Shown here piece by piece: positions 9,544 to 17,157 of a DNA stretch of 64,000 bases. Origin of the DNA: Lewinellaceae bacterium (GTDB taxonomy: Bacteria > Bacteroidota > Bacteroidia > Chitinophagales > Saprospiraceae); assembly GCA_016708875.1 (NCBI GenBank), contig JADJFA010000042.1, positions 131,894 to 195,893 of the forward strand, written 5' to 3'. A model generated the notes under the pieces. That model ran no database searches and was not told the DNA's origin. It saw only the letters and a program-made list of their open reading frames with translations. Each line of letters begins with the position of its first letter. Position 1 is the stretch's first letter. A program made the position numbers and the translations under genes.

Positions 9544-10191
9544 TTATTTCAGGAAGTAACTAAATCCTACCCCAACTCCAAAAACAGAGGTGGTTGTTTT
9601 GATTGTTCCCTCAAAATAGTCGTCCTTGCTTGAAGTGCCATTATAGTCCAGGAACAAATCAAGGGAAGTACGGTCGCCGATGAATATAGCTCCCCCGACT
9701 TTTGCTCCATAGAGTGTTGCGGAATTTGAATCGTCCCCATCATCGTTGGAACTTACGTTCATAAAACCTCCACGGGCTTCGGCATAAGGGCGAACCTTGC
9801 CGCTCTGCTTGAAATAATAGCGGAGCATCGGGCTTGCGCTAAAAATGTTTACCCTGTTTTCTTCATCAGCGCCCTCACTTTTACTGCCAAACGAAAGAAA
9901 ACCAAGGCTCGCGCCCACCATAAAACCATCGGCAACAAAGTAGCCTGCCGTTGGAGAAATGTTGATAGCGTTCCATTTGGAAGTGTATTTTTCTCCATCG
10001 TAGCTTTGAGTGGTTTTTCCAAAACCGATAGAGAGTTGGTTGGAAGGCATGAGACCTTGCAAAAGCCCAAAATCGCTGAATCCCCCGGTAATGTTTGTGG
10101 TAGCGCCGAGAAGTACGCTTCCTTTTTGGGTTTGAGCGGAAACAATGCCTGTAAAGGCGAAAAGGGCGAGTAATACGAGTGTTTTTTTCAT
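9544..10191 (-). CDS. Outer-membrane beta-barrel protein
   Basis: A 215-residue protein with signal peptide MKKTLVLLALFAFTGIVSAQ, then alternating amphipathic strands and glycine-aromatic pairs, ending in GVGVGFSYFLK, where the final strand with aromatic residues is typical of OM barrels (OmpW/OmpX-like porin-family fold). The function is unknown. A TAnnTTTG box on the minus strand at 10347-10354 is a possible distant promoter. Confidence 0.7.
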   Translation of the reverse strand: MKKTLVLLALFAFTGIVSAQTQKGSVLLGATTNITGGFSDFGLLQGLMPSNQLSIGFGKTTQSYDGEKYTSKWNAINISPTAGYFVADGFMVGASLGFLSFGSKSEGADEENRVNIFSASPMLRYYFKQSGKVRPYAEARGGFMNVSSNDDGDDSNSATLYGAKVGGAIFIGDRTSLDLFLDYNGTSSKDDYFEGTIKTTTSVFGVGVGFSYFLK

Positions 10192-10491
10192 GACTTGAAA
10201 AGGTTTGGTGAGTAAATTGGTGAAATTCGTTTTTAAAACCGGGGCAAAGGTTTAGCGTTGCGATGAGTGCCTACAACCCCAGAAACCGTGATTTTGCATC
10301 TTCACGGGTTTCCGGGAAAACCACTTAGATCGATCTGGTTTCACCACAAAAGTACTTTGGCAGCTCAGGGCTGTTTTACTGATAATCGTCACTGTTAAAT
10401 ATGATTTTATTCCATTTTGAGCAAGGGGGTAAAAAAAGAAAAGCCCATTCGGTCACTACCAAATGGGCTTTTTTCAAAAAAACGAAAGGGT
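10192..10491. other. Intergenic stretch with a terminator
   Basis: Between two minus-strand genes. It contains a minus-strand TACTTTTG box (10347-10354) and the strong bidirectional hairpin at 10441-10478. I see no coding potential. Confidence 0.5.
10441..10478 (-). terminator. Bidirectional rho-independent terminator
   Basis: AAGCCCATT / AATGGGCTT form a 9-bp stem with A-rich sequence on the left and T-rich sequence on the right, so it can act on both strands. It lies just downstream of the membrane-anchored protein gene on the minus strand. Confidence 0.7.
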
Positions 10492-10974
10492 TTAATAATC
10501 CACCACCGTCCCCACGGGATTCGTCTTTTTCTTGTGCGCCAATACCAATTGGCTGATTTTTTGGAGCACCACTTCCTGGCCTTCGTACCGGGCGTAGAGG
10601 GTGACAGGGAAACTTTTTTGCTCGGGGAAAATGCAGTCCACCTCGCCGTTTACGAAGGGCCGACGCGGTTTACCGTCGCCTAAGTCCAGCTCGTAGCTCG
10701 GGCCTGTTGTAGACTCAATCAGGTAAAACTTAAAAGGCTGCCCTGCTTCCGGGAGTTTGTCAGTCTCCAACAATTTGCCCGTTATTTTCTGGAAGGGTGC
10801 TGCAGTTTGGGCATCGCTGCTGACCTGTTTATTTTCAGTCTGTACCAGGGCTTTGTCGTCAGAATCGGAGGGGCCTTTTTGTGCAAATTGCAACACAGCC
10901 AAGCCTGCGAGGCCAAACACGGCTACGACGACGAGCAGAATGGTTTCGCGGTTTAGACCCTTACTTTTTGTCAT
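10492..10974 (-). CDS. Membrane-anchored protein of unknown function
   Basis: 160 residues. A short basic N-terminus (MTKSKGLNRE) precedes one hydrophobic segment (about residues 11-30), then a polar linker (residues 33-60) and a small beta-rich periplasmic domain ending in VGTVVDY. I do not recognise the family. It is a single gene flanked by a promoter box and a terminator, so it is probably transcribed alone. Confidence 0.6.
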   Translation of the reverse strand: MTKSKGLNRETILLVVVAVFGLAGLAVLQFAQKGPSDSDDKALVQTENKQVSSDAQTAAPFQKITGKLLETDKLPEAGQPFKFYLIESTTGPSYELDLGDGKPRRPFVNGEVDCIFPEQKSFPVTLYARYEGQEVVLQKISQLVLAHKKKTNPVGTVVDY

Positions 10975-10996
10975 AGTATTTTTGAGAAATGTGCAT

Positions 10997-11004
10997 CAAA
11001 GGTA
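10997..11004 (-). promoter_or_regulatory. -7 promoter box (TACCTTTG, minus strand)
   Basis: A TAnnTTTG match 23 bases upstream of the ATG of the membrane-anchored protein. The -33 element is not clear. Confidence 0.5.
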
Positions 11005-11054
11005 ACAAGGAATCTGAACTGTTGCCTGCTCCCTCCTTCGTCAAGACTACCATG

Positions 11055-11087
11055 CCCGCCAAGGCTTGGCAGGCGGGGGCGGGTAAA
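11055..11087. repeat. REP-like palindrome CCCGCC...GGCGGG plus GGCGGGTAAA
   Basis: CCCGCC and GGCGGG arms enclose AAGGCTTGGCA, directly followed by GGCGGGTAAA. The same arms and trailing TAAA occur at 24033-24062 and 60901-60930, so this belongs to one dispersed palindrome family. Confidence 0.6.
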
Positions 11088-11097
11088 CCTACCACTG

Positions 11098-12762
11098 CTA
11101 CTTGATAACCACCTTCCCAGCAGCTTCACCATTCACTTTCAGAAAATATAGTCCGGCAGCTGCGCCACTTGTTTCTATTTCCCAACGGTTTATCCCTTTG
11201 ATGGCGGGGAACGTTTTTTCAAAAACAATTTTTCCCTGAACATCCAGCATTTGGATAAGGCAAAAACCTTCATTCTCCATAGTTGATTGGATCGAGAAAT
11301 GGCCTTCGGCAGGATTAGGCGAAATGAAAAAGTTGGAAAGTGTAGGAAGAACGGAGAGATGAAGCGGGCGAATCTGTCCATCCGAACTGTAGGCTTCAGG
11401 CGCGAGGCCAGTGCCTGAAAATCGCAACAAATCGGAAAGCCTGCCACCTTGAGGCGCTGTGAGTTCAAGGCTCAGGACAGATGTTCCGGCTGTGAGGCGT
11501 TGCCCCTGCGCTTGAAGCCAGGAGAAGCTCAAATGGTCGTAACCTAAATGGTAAGATTCAGCATCAAAGTCTTCGAGTATTTCTGTTTCAACAGTATTGA
11601 TTTTCAAAAAATTAGGGTCAAAATCAAAGCTGCATTGCAGGCCGTCCAGTTCGTTATTTTCCATAAAAAACAAGGCAACCCGGGCTGATTCGCCAGGCTG
11701 AAATGCACGCTCGCGGAAGAACAGGTTTTGTGGCAGCGAGCGACTATCGGCAGGGCTTGCAAGACTGTCGTTGCAAGGGCCGGCATTTACGTCGCCAAGT
11801 TTGACGCCGACAAAATCCTGGCAATTACCGTTGGAAACCGTCGCTGAATCGGGCATAAAGCGCCAGGAGCCATTAGGAAACGTGTCTGTTATACCGAGGA
11901 TGACTTTTCGCGCGGTCACGATATCGAAAGTGGTAATGCTTTCCGAGTGGTTTACATCGGCGGCTACAATCTGCCAGGGGCAATGGAAGGGTACAATATC
12001 AAGTATGTGTTTGGAAATCAGCACCAGATCATAGGTGGTGAGACCGTCGTAAGGGCTGCCAGTTTTTTTGGGTTTGAGGATGTAGTCCGTGTTTTGAAGC
12101 GCAGCAACTTGGGTAAGATCGTAGATATCGGTAGCAAAAAACGAGGTGTCGAATGCGGGCGCGTCCACGGTGATTTTCACTTCTTCGAGCGGGCTGCCAA
12201 ACGGGTTCTCAAGGCTGCATTCTTTTGGGAAAAGTGTTTCGATTTTCTGCTGGAGCAGGGCAATGGTTTGGCTGGGCGAGTTGCCGCGAATGTCAAAAAA
12301 CACCTCCCCGGTACCAGGCGCAATAACGATAAATGTTGGCGTCCCCTGGAATTGTCCGTACAGTCCATTCAGGTAAGGTTGCAGGGCCGTAATACTTCCT
12401 CCGTTATTGCCTACGCCAGGCATGGTAAGGCCCTTGCTTGTTTTGTACTGCGCAACTTTCACGTTCGTATCGCTGATTAAAGTGCTGAGCAATATGAATT
12501 CGATCTGCCCCGGGTGTGCGGCCTGCATGGAAGTATAAAGATTTTGAACCAGCGGGGCATGGGTGGCGCATGGCGGACAGGTGGTGAAAAACGCTTCGAT
12601 CACCACCAGTTTTTGCTGGTTGATATAATCCTGATATAGCTTCTTAACCTGTCCATCGGAGGTGGTAACAGTGAAATCCGGGGCAGGCCCTTGGCTGTAA
12701 AGGGGGCTGGTGACAAACAATGCTCCAATAAAAAGAAGGGAGCGGGTAAATAACTGCTTCAT
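11098..12762 (-). CDS. Secreted thioredoxin-fold protein with dockerin-like, cohesin-like and T9SS modules
   Basis: 554 residues. A signal peptide (to about residue 24) is followed by a TlpA/thioredoxin-like domain (25-180) with the redox motif C62-P-P-C65. Then come a dockerin-like module (TYDLVLISKHILD; calcium-loop-like DVNHSESITTFD), a cohesin-like beta domain (about 340-460) and a T9SS type A sorting domain (ISPNPAEGHF to the end). The dockerin-like part is strikingly similar to that of the protein at 1-4544. It is probably secreted and surface attached. A thiol-disulfide role is inferred from CPPC; the partner is unknown. Confidence 0.85.
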   Translation of the reverse strand: MKQLFTRSLLFIGALFVTSPLYSQGPAPDFTVTTSDGQVKKLYQDYINQQKLVVIEAFFTTCPPCATHAPLVQNLYTSMQAAHPGQIEFILLSTLISDTNVKVAQYKTSKGLTMPGVGNNGGSITALQPYLNGLYGQFQGTPTFIVIAPGTGEVFFDIRGNSPSQTIALLQQKIETLFPKECSLENPFGSPLEEVKITVDAPAFDTSFFATDIYDLTQVAALQNTDYILKPKKTGSPYDGLTTYDLVLISKHILDIVPFHCPWQIVAADVNHSESITTFDIVTARKVILGITDTFPNGSWRFMPDSATVSNGNCQDFVGVKLGDVNAGPCNDSLASPADSRSLPQNLFFRERAFQPGESARVALFFMENNELDGLQCSFDFDPNFLKINTVETEILEDFDAESYHLGYDHLSFSWLQAQGQRLTAGTSVLSLELTAPQGGRLSDLLRFSGTGLAPEAYSSDGQIRPLHLSVLPTLSNFFISPNPAEGHFSIQSTMENEGFCLIQMLDVQGKIVFEKTFPAIKGINRWEIETSGAAAGLYFLKVNGEAAGKVVIK

Positions 12763-12781
12763 GCGTATCGGTTTTGAAATT

Positions 12782-12809
12782 CAAAATTAACAAACCCCCT
12801 CAAAATCAA
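12782..12809 (-). promoter_or_regulatory. Promoter: TTG-N17-TAATTTTG
   Basis: On the minus strand TTG (12807-12809) is followed after 17 bases by TAATTTTG (12782-12789), a full match to the Bacteroidota consensus. The transcript would start about 13 bases before the ATG at 12762. Confidence 0.65.
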
Positions 12810-12849
12810 ATGGTTTCAAAATGCCGAACACTTGTTTTGTCGGCTATCT

Positions 12850-12857
12850 TACCTTTG
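12850..12857 (+). promoter_or_regulatory. -7 promoter box directly before the peroxidase ATG
   Basis: TACCTTTG ends five bases before ATG 12863, with TTG at 12832-12834. The predicted transcription start coincides with the ATG, so the mRNA may be leaderless. This rules out the upstream ATG at 12821 as the start. Confidence 0.6.
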
Positions 12858-12862
12858 CAATT

Positions 12863-13801
12863 ATGCAAAACCGCCTACTCTTTTCGGGTTTTTTTCTGCT
12901 GGCACTCCTGCTGTTTTCCTTTGCTACCCGGCCTTTCCAAACGCCAGAGCAACTCGGGGAGCGTCTTTTCTCTGATCCGATCCTTTCGCTCGACAGTACC
13001 ATTAGCTGCGCCAGTTGCCATATCCCTCAATTTGCTTTTTGTGATACCGCATTGTTCAGCCGTGGGGTAGGAGGACGGTTGGGAAAGCGTAATTCCCCCA
13101 GTATCACCAACATGGGCGCACGCCCCCATTTTTTTTACGATGGCCGGGCGGCTACACTTGAGCAACAGGTGCTGATGCCCATTCAAGATACTGTAGAAAT
13201 GCGCGCCACACTTACGCTCGTAACCGAACGGCTGCAAAACCACAAAGAATACGACGACGCATTTCGCCAACTCTATGGCGCTCCGGCGGATGCAGAAAAG
13301 TTGGCGACGGTATTAGCCGCTTTTGTCCGTACACTGGAAACGTCCAATACACCCTTCGACCGATGGATGATGGGTCTGCCCAACCCGATGGGTGAGGCGG
13401 CAGTACGTGGCAGAGAGGTTTTTATGAAAAAAGGGAAATGTTTCGACTGCCATTTTTCGCCTGATTTTACGGGCGATGAATTCCGAAATGTGGGGCTTTT
13501 TACGGGTCGTCGCAACCTGGCTGACCGGGGCCGGTTCGACGTTACGCACGACAGCACAGACCTTGGCAAATTCAAAGTTCCCGGGTTGCGAAACGTGGCG
13601 CTTACCGCGCCATATATGCACAATGGAATGTTCCAAACCCTTGAAGATGTCATTGAGTTTTATGACGTGCCCAATCAAACGGTGCCGGGAGGGTTTAATC
13701 GCGATACGTTGCTCAACACACCGCTCGGACTCACGGTAGAGGAAAAAGCCGATCTAAAATCTTTTTTGGAGGCGCTGACGGATGATCGTTTTAAGCGATG
13801 A
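12863..13801 (+). CDS. Di-haem cytochrome c peroxidase (MauG/CcpA family)
   Basis: Reduces hydrogen peroxide in the periplasm using electrons from small cytochromes. About 312 residues from ATG 12863, which gives a clean signal peptide/anchor (MQNRLLFSGFFLLALLLFSF). Two CxxCH haem sites are visible: C49-A-S-C52-H53 with the following FAF...FSRG region, and C193-F-D-C196-H197; NMGARPHFFYDGRA and LRNVALTAPYMHNG are family signatures. It converges with oxyR and forms a peroxide-defence cluster with katA and msrB. Confidence 0.9.
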   Translation: MQNRLLFSGFFLLALLLFSFATRPFQTPEQLGERLFSDPILSLDSTISCASCHIPQFAFCDTALFSRGVGGRLGKRNSPSITNMGARPHFFYDGRAATLEQQVLMPIQDTVEMRATLTLVTERLQNHKEYDDAFRQLYGAPADAEKLATVLAAFVRTLETSNTPFDRWMMGLPNPMGEAAVRGREVFMKKGKCFDCHFSPDFTGDEFRNVGLFTGRRNLADRGRFDVTHDSTDLGKFKVPGLRNVALTAPYMHNGMFQTLEDVIEFYDVPNQTVPGGFNRDTLLNTPLGLTVEEKADLKSFLEALTDDRFKR

Positions 13802-13805
13802 CGTT

Positions 13806-13865
13806 GTTGTTTGAAGGGTTTGAAGGGCGCCCGACAATTCAAACCCTTCAAACCCTTCAAACAAC
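13806..13865. terminator. Perfect 22-bp inverted repeat between convergent genes
   Basis: Arms 13806-13827 and 13844-13865 are perfectly complementary. They are built from tandem TTTGAAGGG units and lie exactly in the gap between the peroxidase and oxyR stops. There is no strong T tract, so it may act as a bidirectional terminator or mRNA-end stabiliser. Confidence 0.5.
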
Positions 13866-13867
13866 TC

Positions 13868-14788
13868 CTAAATCTCCACCCTTTGCATTCCCTCCTTGTT
13901 TTTGAACTCCTCTGGAATCCCTTCCATAATTTCCTCCCGCAGCACAGCAATCAAATCGTTTTTCAAAAAATCGCGGTGCGTGGCAAGACTCACTTCGCGC
14001 ATGGGCACAGGGGCGCTGAAGGGAAACACATGAAGCCGTTGCTCGGTGCTGAGTGTCTCGACAGCCATAGCGGGCAGAATGGTCACGCCTTGCCCGGTAC
14101 CCACCAATCGCATCAAAGTTTCAAGGCTACCGCTTTGGTAATTAAGGCGACTTTCGGCCCGGCGGCGGAGTTCGCACAGGTTCATGATTTGCGAGCGCAG
14201 GCAGTGCCCTTCCTCGAGCAGTAATAGTTCCTCTGGCTCAATGTCTTCAGGCAGCAAATAGTGTTTTTCATAGCCATGCGATGAGTACACAAACAAAGGT
14301 TCGTAGAACAAAGGCGTTTCCTTAATTGCCGTATCGTTGAGTGGGCTTACGAGGATTCCCACATCTAACTGATTCTTTTTCAGTCGTTTGAGAATTGCCG
14401 AAGTGACGTGCTCTGATACAGAAAGATGTACACCCGGGTATTTTTCCAGAAAACGATTGATAAAACGATGCACCAGATACGGGGCGAGCGTAGGGATGAT
14501 GCCTACCCGCAAATTGCCCGTAAGCAAACTCTTTTGCTGCCGTAAAATGTCGTGCAAGCGCGACACTTCCAACATGATTTTTCGTGCTTGTTCAATGATG
14601 AGTTCGCCAACCGGAGTCGGTACAACAGGTTGTTTGCTGCGGTCGAAAATCTTGATTTCCAGCTCTTCCTCCAACTTTTGAACCATCATGCTCAGGGTTG
14701 GCTGCGTCACATGACACGAGGCGGCGGCTTTGGCAAAATGACGGTGCCGTTCCACCGCCAGCACATATTCTAACTGTTGCAGGTTCAT
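13868..14788 (-). CDS. oxyR: OxyR, LysR-family peroxide sensor
   Basis: 306 residues: an N-terminal winged helix-turn-helix (LEYVLAVERHRHFAKAA, TQPTLSMMVQKLEEEL) and a LysR effector domain. The diagnostic OxyR cysteines are visible as C196 (EEGHC) and C205 (MNLC), nine residues apart like C199/C208 of E. coli OxyR, so it should be switched on by disulfide formation. It is transcribed divergently from katA over a 95-base gap, the classic arrangement for direct control of the catalase and of itself. Confidence 0.93.
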   Translation of the reverse strand: MNLQQLEYVLAVERHRHFAKAAASCHVTQPTLSMMVQKLEEELEIKIFDRSKQPVVPTPVGELIIEQARKIMLEVSRLHDILRQQKSLLTGNLRVGIIPTLAPYLVHRFINRFLEKYPGVHLSVSEHVTSAILKRLKKNQLDVGILVSPLNDTAIKETPLFYEPLFVYSSHGYEKHYLLPEDIEPEELLLLEEGHCLRSQIMNLCELRRRAESRLNYQSGSLETLMRLVGTGQGVTILPAMAVETLSTEQRLHVFPFSAPVPMREVSLATHRDFLKNDLIAVLREEIMEGIPEEFKNKEGMQRVEI

Positions 14789-14797
14789 TGATGAAAT

Positions 14798-14811
14798 CTA
14801 TTTGATTATAG
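14798..14811. promoter_or_regulatory. Possible OxyR operator between oxyR and katA
   Basis: CTAT (14798-14801) and ATAG (14808-14811) form an inverted pair, and further AT-rich half-sites follow up to about 14825. OxyR sites are built from ATAG/CTAT half-sites, but the spacing here is six and reversed, so the assignment rests mainly on position. Confidence 0.4.
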
Positions 14812-14883
14812 AAAATATCAGTTTGACTTATGATGCAAATAGACGAAATTTGCAAATCAATTCAACAATCAAATTCTCCCTTT

Positions 14884-16383
14884 ATGGAAAATAAGAAAAA
14901 ACTCACCACCGCATCCGGTCGTCCGTATGCCGAAAATGAGAATACAATGACTGTCGGTCCGCGCGGCCCAATCTTGTTGCAGGATTATATTTTGCACGAG
15001 AAAATGGCACATTTCAACCGCGAGCGTATCCCTGAACGCGTTGTCCATGCGAAAGGCAGTGGCGCTTATGGGACCTTCACGGTCACGCACGATATCTCGA
15101 AGTACACCCGCGCCAAGATGTTTTCCAATATTGGTAAGCAGACCAAAATGTTCTTGCGCTTTTCTACCGTCGGAGGTGAAAAAGGTTCAGCAGATACAGA
15201 GCGCGACCCACGAGGTTTCGCCATGAAATTTTACACCGAAGATGGCAACTGGGATTTGGTGGGCAACAACACGCCTGTCTTTTTTATCAAGGACCCAAAG
15301 AAGTTTGGTGATTTCATCCACACGCAAAAACGCGACCCACATACCAACTGCAAAAGCCCGACCATGATGTGGGATTTTTGGTCGCTCAATCCGGAAAGCC
15401 TGCACCAGGTAATGATTCTGATGAGCGACCGCGGTACGCCCTTTAGTTACCGCCACATGCACGGTTTTGGCAGCCATACGTTTTCGCTGGTAAATGCTAA
15501 AAATGAAGTGGTTTATGTGAAATTTCACTTCAAAACGGCGCAAGGAATAAAGAACTTTGACAACGCCAGCGCAACAGAAATGAAAGGCAATGATGCCGAC
15601 TGGGCGCAACGTGATTTGGTAGAGGCCATCCAAAAAGGCGATTTCCCAAAATGGAATTTGAGAATCCAGGTAATGACGCCCGAGCAGGCAAAAACTTTTC
15701 GTTGGAACCCGTTTGATCTGACCAAAGTATGGCCGCACGGCGAGTTCCCTTTGATTGATGTAGGCACCCTGGAACTCAATGAAAACCCAGATAATTACTT
15801 CGCGCATGTGGAGCAGGCGGCTTTTGCACCGGCCCATATCGTGGACGGTATCGGCTATTCTCCCGACAAAATGCTACAAGGACGACTGTTGTCCTACCCT
15901 GATGCACACCGTTATCGCCTCGGTGGCAACTACGAGCAGATTCCTGTAAATAAATGCCCTTATCTGGTGGCCAATTACCAGCGCGACGGATTAATGGCCG
16001 TAAATGGCAACGGTGGCAGCGCACCCAATTATTTCCCCAACAGTTTCGACGATATCGTCGTGGATGAATCGTACAAAGAGCCTGCCGAGCAACTCGAGTC
16101 TTCAATCGCCGATTGGTACGACCGCAACGCCCCCGGCGAAAACGATCATTATACCCAACCGGGTGCTCTTTTCAACAAAGTGATGACCGAAGCTGAAAAA
16201 CAGGCTACGGTGTCAAACATTGTTGGTGCAATGAGCGGTATCAGCGGGCCTAAACGCGACCTTATCATCAACCGTCAACTCTGCCACTTTTTCCGGGCGA
16301 GCATTGACCTTGGTACCCGCGTGGCGCAAGGTCTTGGCGTGGACATCAACGCCGCCCAAGAGCACATGGCGACCATGGCTTGA
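14884..16383 (+). CDS. katA: Monofunctional haem catalase
   Basis: Decomposes hydrogen peroxide. About 499 residues from ATG 14884 (MENKKKLTTASGRPY), the usual start for clade 3 small-subunit catalases; an upstream in-frame ATG at 14830 would add 18 non-conserved residues. The distal-site His lies in RVVHAKGSGAYG, with FSTVGGEKGSADTERDPRG, and the proximal haem Tyr in LLSYPDAHRYRLGGNY. There is no signal peptide, so it is cytoplasmic. Divergent from oxyR and followed by a strong terminator. Confidence 0.95.
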   Translation: MENKKKLTTASGRPYAENENTMTVGPRGPILLQDYILHEKMAHFNRERIPERVVHAKGSGAYGTFTVTHDISKYTRAKMFSNIGKQTKMFLRFSTVGGEKGSADTERDPRGFAMKFYTEDGNWDLVGNNTPVFFIKDPKKFGDFIHTQKRDPHTNCKSPTMMWDFWSLNPESLHQVMILMSDRGTPFSYRHMHGFGSHTFSLVNAKNEVVYVKFHFKTAQGIKNFDNASATEMKGNDADWAQRDLVEAIQKGDFPKWNLRIQVMTPEQAKTFRWNPFDLTKVWPHGEFPLIDVGTLELNENPDNYFAHVEQAAFAPAHIVDGIGYSPDKMLQGRLLSYPDAHRYRLGGNYEQIPVNKCPYLVANYQRDGLMAVNGNGGSAPNYFPNSFDDIVVDESYKEPAEQLESSIADWYDRNAPGENDHYTQPGALFNKVMTEAEKQATVSNIVGAMSGISGPKRDLIINRQLCHFFRASIDLGTRVAQGLGVDINAAQEHMATMA

Positions 16384-16418
16384 GCATCAATTAGCATTTA
16401 CATCACGTTTTCTATACA

Positions 16419-16451
16419 GGGATGTCGGTACGCCGACATCCCTCTTTTTTT
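16419..16451 (+). terminator. katA rho-independent terminator
   Basis: A perfect 10-bp stem (GGGATGTCGG / CCGACATCCC) with a four-base loop and a run of T (16444-16451), 35 bases after the katA stop. Confidence 0.85.
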
Positions 16452-16506
16452 AAAATGGATTGGCATTTTTTTGGCTGCTGGTTTGTTAATTTGTCCTTCT
16501 CACCCC

Positions 16507-16562
16507 GGAGGCGCGGAGGCGCAAAGAATGTGAAAATCAATACTTTGCGTCTCTGCGCCTCC
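16507..16562. repeat. GGAGGCGC / GCGCCTCC inverted repeat
   Basis: Arms 16507-16526 and 16543-16562 pair over 20 bases with two mismatches that become G-U in RNA. Its sequence (CTTTGCG...CTGCGCCTCC) resembles dispersed palindromes common in environmental genomes. It lies in the msrB upstream region. Confidence 0.55.
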
Positions 16563-16596
16563 GCGGTTTATTTTTGCTCGTTCAATTAAGAAAAAT

Positions 16597-16977
16597 ATGG
16601 AAAACAACACTCAAAACTGGAACACCCTCACGCCCGAAGAGGAGTATGTCATAGCCCAAAAAGGCACAGAACGGGCTTTTACAGGGGAATACAACAACTT
16701 CAAAGCAAAGGGGCATTTCATTTGCCGTCGTTGCAATGCGCCGCTGTACAATTCTTCCGACAAGTTTGACAGTGGCTGTGGGTGGCCATCATTTGATGAT
16801 GAGATACCTGGCGCGATTACCCGTCACACCGACATTTCTTTTGGAATGAAAAGGGTGGAAATTGTGTGTGCCAATTGTGAAGGACACCTTGGCCACGTGT
16901 TTGAGGGCGAACGCATGACGGAGAAAAACACCCGCCACTGCGTGAACTCGCTTTCTATTCGGTTCGTGGCGGAGTAG
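16597..16977 (+). CDS. msrB: Peptide methionine-(R)-S-oxide reductase
   Basis: Repairs methionine-R-sulfoxide in proteins; cytoplasmic, thioredoxin dependent. 126 residues, single-domain MsrB. Zinc ligands C43/C46 and C91/C94, likely resolving C61 (GCGWPSF) and catalytic C115 in RHCVNSLSIRF. It follows katA, which fits an oxidative-stress cluster. The TAG stop is the first part of a palindromic repeat unit (see 16975-17157). Confidence 0.95.
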   Translation: MENNTQNWNTLTPEEEYVIAQKGTERAFTGEYNNFKAKGHFICRRCNAPLYNSSDKFDSGCGWPSFDDEIPGAITRHTDISFGMKRVEIVCANCEGHLGHVFEGERMTEKNTRHCVNSLSIRFVAE

Positions 16978-17157
16978 GACGAAATTTATTTCGTCATTTT
17001 GCAGGACGAAATTCATTTCGTCATTTTGTAGATCGAAATTTATTTCGATTTTAAAAATACAATAGCCATCTCGATGATTCGAGATGGCTATTACATTTTT
17101 TGGCGAAATGAATTTCGCCCTACAATAGGGCACGAAGGCGAAATGAATTTCGCCCTA
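16975..17157. repeat. Cluster of five 18-bp CGAAATNNATTTCG palindromes around a hairpin
   Basis: Palindromes at 16978-16995, 17005-17022, 17032-17049, 17102-17119 and 17137-17154 share the core CGAAAT..ATTTCG. The first three are separated by ATTTTGYAG, and the last two are in the opposite orientation with CTACAA flanks. A hairpin terminator sits between the two sets. The TAG stops of msrB (16975-16977) and of the MoxR gene (17155-17157, minus strand) are part of the repeat unit TAG-GRCGAAATT. Confidence 0.8.
17061..17098. terminator. Bidirectional terminator between msrB and the MoxR gene
   Basis: A perfect 14-bp stem (17061-17074 with 17079-17092) with TGAT loop, followed by ACATTTTTT on the plus strand and preceded by A-rich sequence. 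It serves the two convergent genes. Confidence 0.75.

Noticed and set aside
3540..12762. Cellulosome
   Set aside because: Dockerin-like and cohesin-like modules occur, but no scaffoldin with repeated cohesins and no dockerin-bearing cellulases are present.
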